Below are positions 59,564-64,000 of a stretch of DNA of 64,000 bases, one piece after another. The notes beneath the pieces are model-generated. The model searched no databases, was not told the origin of the DNA, and was given only the letters and a program-made list of their open reading frames with translations. A program made the translations under genes and the position numbers. The stretch is from contig CAYWLG010000002.1 of NCBI GenBank assembly GCA_964459385.1, positions 124,001-188,000 on the forward strand. The letters are read 5' to 3'. Numbering within the stretch: position 1 is the first letter of the stretch; every line of letters starts with the position of its first letter. This DNA is from UBA6107 sp964459385. GTDB taxonomy: Bacteria; Chloroflexota; Anaerolineae; Anaerolineales; Anaerolineaceae.

Positions 59564-60874
59564 ATGAATATCTCCGAGATCTACCGACAAAAATTGCTTT
59601 CAATTCCAGAGGCGGTGGGCAAAGTGCAATCGCACCAGTCCATTGGTGTGGCCATGGCTGCCTCTGAACCTCCCGGTCTGCTGGCCGAGTTGGGCAAGCA
59701 TCGTGACCGTCTCGAAGATGTGAAGGTCTGGGTCTGTTTGCCTCTGGGCTCGTATGATTTTGTGCTTGACCCGTCAATGGATGGGCACTTCTTTGTAGAG
59801 AACTGGTTCTACGGTGCCGCCGACCGCAAAGTGCACAGTCAGGGACGTGAATCTTACATTCCCAACAACCTGCACGAAGCGGCCACCCGCAAACTCTATG
59901 CAGCCAAGGGCCGCGTCAACGTGTTTTTTGGCACGGCCACCCCGCCCGATTCGCGCGGCTTTCTCTCGCTTTCGCTGGGTCTGGTGATCGAGAAACAGCT
60001 CATCGAAGCGGCTGACCTGGTCATCATCGAGGTCAACGAAAACCTGCCGCGCACCCACGGCGATACGCAGATCCATATTTCTGAAGTGGATTATCTGGTT
60101 GAAAACCACGTGCCATTGGCGCAGTTGCTGCTCGCAGCACCCAGTGAAGCTGAGGAAGCCATTGGTGGTTACATTGCCGAGATGATCGAAGATGGCTCGA
60201 CCCTGCAGTTGGGCATCGGCGGCATCCCCAATGCCATCACGCGCTTTATGCTCGACCGCCGTGACCTGGGCATTCATACCGAGATGTTCACGGACGGCAT
60301 GGTGGACCTCTATGAAGCAGGCGTCATCACCAACAAGCGCAAGACATTGTGGAAAGGCAAAATGGTCGGCGCCTTTGCCCTGGGCACGCAGAAGCTGTAT
60401 GACTTCGTCAACGACAACCCCGGCGTGGAATTTCAGCAGGGCTCGGTGACCAACGATCCCTACGTGATCGGGCGCAATTACAAGATGGTGAGCATTAACA
60501 CTGCCTTGCAGGTGGATCTGATGGGGCAGGTGTGCTCACAGTCCATTGGCAATCGACATTTTTCGGGCACCGGTGGCCAGTTGGATACCCACCGCGGCGC
60601 CCAGCTTTCGGAGGGCGGACGCGGCATCATCGCACTGCGTTCCACCGCCAAAGACGGCGCGCTTTCGACCATCGTGCCCATGTTGAGCGAGGGGGCTGAG
60701 GTGACCGTGCCTTCTCACGATGTGGATACGATCGTGACCGAATACGGCGTGGCCGACCTCAAAGGACTGTGTCTGCGTGATCGCGCGGCTGCGCTCATCA
60801 AGATCGCGGCACCACAGTTTAGAGACCAGCTCAAAGAAGAAATTCAGCGGCTGGGTGTGGTTCCGCGCATGTAG
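59564..60874 (+). CDS. Acetyl-CoA hydrolase/CoA-transferase family protein
   Basis: The ATG at 59564 with AGGTGA upstream is preferred over GTG two codons earlier. The 436-residue protein belongs to the 4-hydroxybutyrate/acetate CoA-transferase group: LQLGIGGIPNAI, catalytic Glu 240 in HTEMFTDG, FSGTGGQLD (about residue 327), and the late ITEYGVADL-like IVTEYGVADLKG. It swaps CoA between carboxylic acids, a typical fermentation step. Confidence 0.92.
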   Translation: MNISEIYRQKLLSIPEAVGKVQSHQSIGVAMAASEPPGLLAELGKHRDRLEDVKVWVCLPLGSYDFVLDPSMDGHFFVENWFYGAADRKVHSQGRESYIPNNLHEAATRKLYAAKGRVNVFFGTATPPDSRGFLSLSLGLVIEKQLIEAADLVIIEVNENLPRTHGDTQIHISEVDYLVENHVPLAQLLLAAPSEAEEAIGGYIAEMIEDGSTLQLGIGGIPNAITRFMLDRRDLGIHTEMFTDGMVDLYEAGVITNKRKTLWKGKMVGAFALGTQKLYDFVNDNPGVEFQQGSVTNDPYVIGRNYKMVSINTALQVDLMGQVCSQSIGNRHFSGTGGQLDTHRGAQLSEGGRGIIALRSTAKDGALSTIVPMLSEGAEVTVPSHDVDTIVTEYGVADLKGLCLRDRAAALIKIAAPQFRDQLKEEIQRLGVVPRM

Positions 60875-60885
60875 TGGAGGCGGGC

Positions 60886-61206
60886 ATGAACGAGATTTTA
60901 GGGAAGTGGCAGCAGCCCGCCGGACAGGCGTTTGCCGGTCTGTGGTTCGAGTTCAAGGCCGACGGCACCTTTGCAGCAAAATATGAAGAAATGGCAATCG
61001 AGTCTTCGGGCACCTACAAGGCCGAGAATGGCTTGATCGACATGGAACAAACAAAACATACGCTCGGGCTGGTGGGCAGCTTCTTTGGCCGATATGCCAT
61101 AGAAGGCGATACCCTCACTATGAACCTGGGCGACCCGGGAGCGGCGCGCCCGGATACGCTGGATGGCAAGAACCGCCGCCTTTATGGAAGAAAGAGCGAA
61201 TCGTAA
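60886..61206 (+). CDS. Small beta-rich protein of unknown function
   Basis: The ATG at 60886 is preceded by GGAGG; an overlapping GTG at 60874 would place that site inside the gene. The 106-residue protein has alternating strands (GLWFEFKADGTFAAKYEE, SSGTYKAENGLIDMEQ, RYAIEGDTLTMNLG), resembling small lipocalin-like beta barrels. No signal peptide is seen. It sits between the CoA-transferase and hydrolase genes. No function assigned. Confidence 0.68.
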   Translation: MNEILGKWQQPAGQAFAGLWFEFKADGTFAAKYEEMAIESSGTYKAENGLIDMEQTKHTLGLVGSFFGRYAIEGDTLTMNLGDPGAARPDTLDGKNRRLYGRKSES

Positions 61207-61217
61207 AGAAGGTCGAA

Positions 61218-62282
61218 ATGGAAAAACCAGCACCGCTTAATGGCATCACCAATCTGGATGTTAAGACCAGCCGCCTGACCCACAACGTCTATTTCTCAGG
61301 GCCAGAAGACGGCATACCGGTCGTGTTTTTGCACGGCAATTTCTCGGCTGCACTCTACTGGGAAGAGACCATTCTGGATCTGCCGGCCGGGTATCGCGGC
61401 ATTGCTCCCGATCAGCGCGGCTATGGCTGGACGGAGGACAAGATCGCCGATTCCACCCGCGGCATGCGCGAATGGAGCGATGATATCGAGGCCTTGTTCG
61501 TGGCCCTGCACATCGAGAAAGCCCATCTGGTAGGCTGGTCGATGGGAGCGGGCGTGATCTATCGTTTCATCACCGACCACCCTGAGCGCGTTCTTTCGGC
61601 CACCCTGATCGCTCCGGTGAGTCCCTATGGTTTTGGCGGCTCCAAAGGTGCCAATGGCGAACCCTGCTATGCCGATTTTGCCGGGTCTGGCGGGGGCATC
61701 GTGAGCCCCACCTTCATTAAATTGATCGAGGCCGGCGACCGCGGCACGGAAGACCCCAATTCGCCACGCAATGTCATCAATGGTTTCTATTACAAGGCGC
61801 CTTTCAAGGCCGCCCGCGAAGAAGATTTTCTCACCGCCGCGCTGGCCGAAAAGACCGGCAGCGATCGTTACCCCGGCGATTTCGTGCCCTCTGCCAACTG
61901 GCCCAATGTGGCCCCTGGCGTTCACGGGCCGGTCAACAGTTGGTCACCCAAGTACATTGGCTCGGATGCAGATGAGCTGGTGGCCGTGCAGCCCAAACCC
62001 GATCTGCTGTGGGTGCGCGGCGACGCTGACATGATCGTTTCGGATAACTCGATGTTCGACTTCGGCGCTCTGGGCAGCCTGGGTTATGTGCCCGGTTGGC
62101 CCGGCATGGACGTGTATCCACCCCAGCCGATGATCTCGCAAACGCGGTCTGTATTCGAGCGTTACAGCAAAGCCGGTGGCAAGTTCACCGAACACGTGCT
62201 TGCCGACAGTGGTCATGGCTGCCACATCGAAAAGCCAGCAGAATTCAATACGCTCTTCCATGCCTTCTTGAAGTCTCATTAG
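61218..62282 (+). CDS. Alpha/beta hydrolase
   Basis: The 354-residue enzyme has the oxyanion segment VVFLHGNFSA, nucleophile Ser 108 in GWSMGAG and a late His in ADSGHGCH; the acidic residue is probably the Asp in RGDADMIVSD. Insertions after strand 6 form a lid. In this operon it may cleave an ester or thioester; the substrate is unknown. Confidence 0.9.
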   Translation: MEKPAPLNGITNLDVKTSRLTHNVYFSGPEDGIPVVFLHGNFSAALYWEETILDLPAGYRGIAPDQRGYGWTEDKIADSTRGMREWSDDIEALFVALHIEKAHLVGWSMGAGVIYRFITDHPERVLSATLIAPVSPYGFGGSKGANGEPCYADFAGSGGGIVSPTFIKLIEAGDRGTEDPNSPRNVINGFYYKAPFKAAREEDFLTAALAEKTGSDRYPGDFVPSANWPNVAPGVHGPVNSWSPKYIGSDADELVAVQPKPDLLWVRGDADMIVSDNSMFDFGALGSLGYVPGWPGMDVYPPQPMISQTRSVFERYSKAGGKFTEHVLADSGHGCHIEKPAEFNTLFHAFLKSH

Positions 62283-62323
62283 GCAAAGGGACAAAGCAAA
62301 TTACAGAAAGAAGAGGAGAGTTT

Positions 62324-63589
62324 ATGACCAATCGGAAACTTGCCCGCGGCGTTGCGCTGATCGGCGCTGGCATGAGCAAATTTGGCGCTTTCAAGGGTAA
62401 AAACTCACGTGATCTGTTCGTTGAGGCCTACGAAGAAATGCTCCAGTCGGTGGATAAAGGCTTCAACCCCGCCGATATCGAGATGCTGATGGTGGGCAAT
62501 TACAGCAGCGATCTGTTCGAAGGCCAGGGGCATGTTGCGCCCATTATGGCCAGTTGGGTGGGGCTTTCTCCGCGCGCCGCTGTGCGTGTAGAAGATGCCT
62601 GTGCCAGCGCCGGTGTGGCGCTGCGGCAGGGCATTCTGGCCATTGCTTCGGGCCTGTATGACATCGTCATGGTGGGTGCAGTTGAAAAAATGACCGACCT
62701 GGCCACCGAAAAAGTGACTGACACCCTGGCAACCGCGGCCGACGCCACCTTTGAAATCCCGGCCGGGTTTACCTTCCCGGGCTTTTATGCGGCCATGGCT
62801 ACTGCCTACATGCATCAATACGGTGCCACCCCTGAGACCTTCATGCAGGTGGGCATCAAGAATCACGAAAACGGTTCTTTGAACGAAAAGGCTCAATTTG
62901 GTGCCAAGATCTCGACCATCATGGAAGGCCGTCGCGCCAGTGCGGCCAAAAAAGGGCTGCCGATTCCGGAATGGGACAGCGAACTGGAATTCCTGCATGA
63001 TGACAAAGCCAACCCCATCATTGCCTGGCCAATGCGCCTTTACGATTGCAGCCCTGTCTCAGATGGCGCTGCCGCCGTGCTGCTGGTGAGTGAAGAGTTG
63101 GCCAAGAAATATACCGATCATCCCATCTATGTGGTGGGCAGTGGACAGGCCAGCGATGGCGCACTGCACGATCGTGATACACTCACTGCCATCCCCTCGG
63201 CGAGCGAAGCAGCCCGCCAGGCCTACGAGATGGCCGGCATTACCGCTGACGATATCGATCTGGCCGAAGTGCACGATTGCTTCACCGTGGCCGAAGTGAT
63301 CGCCACCGAAGATCTGGGCTTTTTCAAACGCGGCGAAGGCTGGAAAGCTGCCGAAGCCGGAGAAACCGCCAGAAATGGCAAGAAACCCATCAACCTCTCC
63401 GGCGGGCTCAAATCAAAGGGTCACCCCGTGGGCGCCTCTGGCGTTGGCCAGGTGGTCGAAGTCTGGAAGCAGTTACGTGGCCAGGCCGGCCCGCGCCAGA
63501 TCGAACGGGAGTTACAGTATGGGCTGACCCACAATGTGGGCGGCACCGGCCAAACCTGCGTTGTGCACATCTTTGAGCGGAGGGACTAA
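62324..63589 (+). CDS. Thiolase family protein (acetyl-CoA acetyltransferase-like)
   Basis: The ATG at 62324 follows AGGAGAG; the open frame runs upstream to 62096 through the hydrolase gene. The 421-residue protein has the nucleophile Cys 93 (EDACASAG), the His in EVHDCFTVAE and GGLKSKGHPVGASG, the thiolase signature of the SCP2/lipid-transfer type. The DUF35-like gene follows by 1-bp overlap (TAATG), as is usual for this thiolase group. Confidence 0.93.
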   Translation: MTNRKLARGVALIGAGMSKFGAFKGKNSRDLFVEAYEEMLQSVDKGFNPADIEMLMVGNYSSDLFEGQGHVAPIMASWVGLSPRAAVRVEDACASAGVALRQGILAIASGLYDIVMVGAVEKMTDLATEKVTDTLATAADATFEIPAGFTFPGFYAAMATAYMHQYGATPETFMQVGIKNHENGSLNEKAQFGAKISTIMEGRRASAAKKGLPIPEWDSELEFLHDDKANPIIAWPMRLYDCSPVSDGAAAVLLVSEELAKKYTDHPIYVVGSGQASDGALHDRDTLTAIPSASEAARQAYEMAGITADDIDLAEVHDCFTVAEVIATEDLGFFKRGEGWKAAEAGETARNGKKPINLSGGLKSKGHPVGASGVGQVVEVWKQLRGQAGPRQIERELQYGLTHNVGGTGQTCVVHIFERRD

Positions 63590-64000
63590 TGGATAACCAG
63601 TTCACCAGTTCAGCGTATTACCAGTACATTAATGAAAAGAAACTGATGGGCAGCCGCGATGTGCACACGAACGAAATGTTCCTGCCGCCGCGTCCGGTGA
63701 ACCCCAAAACGTTTGGCACCGATATGGAGTGGGTGGAGTTCTCGGGTGAGGGCACCCTGGCTGCTTACACCATTGTGTACATCGCCCCCACGGCCATGAT
63801 CGCGGCTGGTTTTGACCGCAAGAACCCCTACTGCGCGGGTATCGTCAAGACCAAAGAAGGTCCCATGATCTCGGCCCAGATTCTGGGCGTGGATGTGGCT
63901 CACCCCGAAAGTATTCAGATCGGCATGTCGCTGCAGGCCAGTTATGTTACCCGCGGCGAGGGTGAAGCCCAGCGTGTCTTTTTGGCCTTTGAACCGAAAG
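63589..64000 (+). CDS. DUF35-like OB-fold protein, 3' truncated
   Basis: The ATG overlaps the thiolase stop; the frame is open to the window end (137 codons). After a helical start, FLPPRPVNPKTFG corresponds to the zinc-ribbon part of DUF35 proteins but lacks all four Cys. The OB-fold follows (EGTLAAYTIVYIAP, NPYCAGIVKTKEGPMISAQILG). DUF35 partners bind the thiolase and help acyl-CoA channelling. The end lies outside the window. Confidence 0.82.
   Translation, partial: MDNQFTSSAYYQYINEKKLMGSRDVHTNEMFLPPRPVNPKTFGTDMEWVEFSGEGTLAAYTIVYIAPTAMIAAGFDRKNPYCAGIVKTKEGPMISAQILGVDVAHPESIQIGMSLQASYVTRGEGEAQRVFLAFEPK

Noticed and set aside
1..64000. tRNA or rRNA genes
   Set aside because: No convincing tRNA arm set or rRNA segment was recognised by eye; a tRNAscan-type search would settle it.

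Overview
The window reads as a chromosomal segment of an anaerobic or fermentative bacterium, most probably a member of the Chloroflexota (Anaerolineae-like). This is inferred from the mix of genes, not from a marker gene: no rRNA or tRNA was found. Supporting traits are two large ABC uptake operons, surface proteins with a PVTG-type C-terminal anchor, a MetV-MetF-like methylenetetrahydrofolate reductase fusion, NB-ARC and TPR-CHAT proteins, many zinc-ribbon membrane proteins and lipoproteins, and AGGAG-type ribosome binding sites.

Layout. 1-2.4 kb: end of a PepSY-like protein, a zinc-ribbon membrane protein and an M29 aminopeptidase. 2.4-6.5 kb: two large paralogous surface proteins on the minus strand. 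They share their ends, have unrelated middles, and are each preceded by the same structured RNA leader ending in a terminator hairpin. 6.7-16 kb: MTHFR fusion, PAS-GGDEF diguanylate cyclase, small membrane protein, MFS exporter, L-asparaginase II, DUF2202 protein, uracil-DNA glycosylase and two paralogous lipoproteins. 16-24.5 kb: a PAS4-GAF2-HD-GYP phosphodiesterase, an ABC-F ATPase, three related zinc-ribbon membrane proteins and a tyrosine recombinase. 24.6-32.4 kb: a LacI-controlled sugar operon (ABC importer, GH4 glycosidase, BadF-type kinase, ChbG/YdjC deacetylase), which resembles a chitobiose-type pathway with an ABC importer in place of a PTS. 32.7-36.2 kb: DUF998 protein, a GT87-like gene broken by an amber codon, and a PadR/polyferredoxin pair. 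36.5-45 kb: a complete peptide-type ABC importer, bacterioferritin and a GT39-like membrane glycosyltransferase.

45-54 kb is the most unusual region. Two nearly identical small exported peptides ending in DCPGCPPP are each divergent from a regulator carrying the same XRE-like N-terminal domain. One regulator is a short solo protein; the other continues into an NB-ARC ATPase, with a TPR protein following in the same frame. Both intergenic regions share an 11-bp block and a nested hairpin leader. Next to the second cassette lies an operon of an ECF-like sigma factor, a protein of unknown function and a 1074-residue TPR-CHAT protease. I propose a peptide-linked regulatory or surveillance module; its function is not shown by the sequence.

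54-57.6 kb: small secreted or anchored proteins, a GT-A-like protein and a ferritin-like/VIT1 transporter. 57.7-64 kb: an acyl-CoA operon (SDR, KAS III-like protein lacking the usual His and Asn, CoA-transferase, small beta protein, alpha/beta hydrolase, thiolase, DUF35-like protein cut by the window edge).
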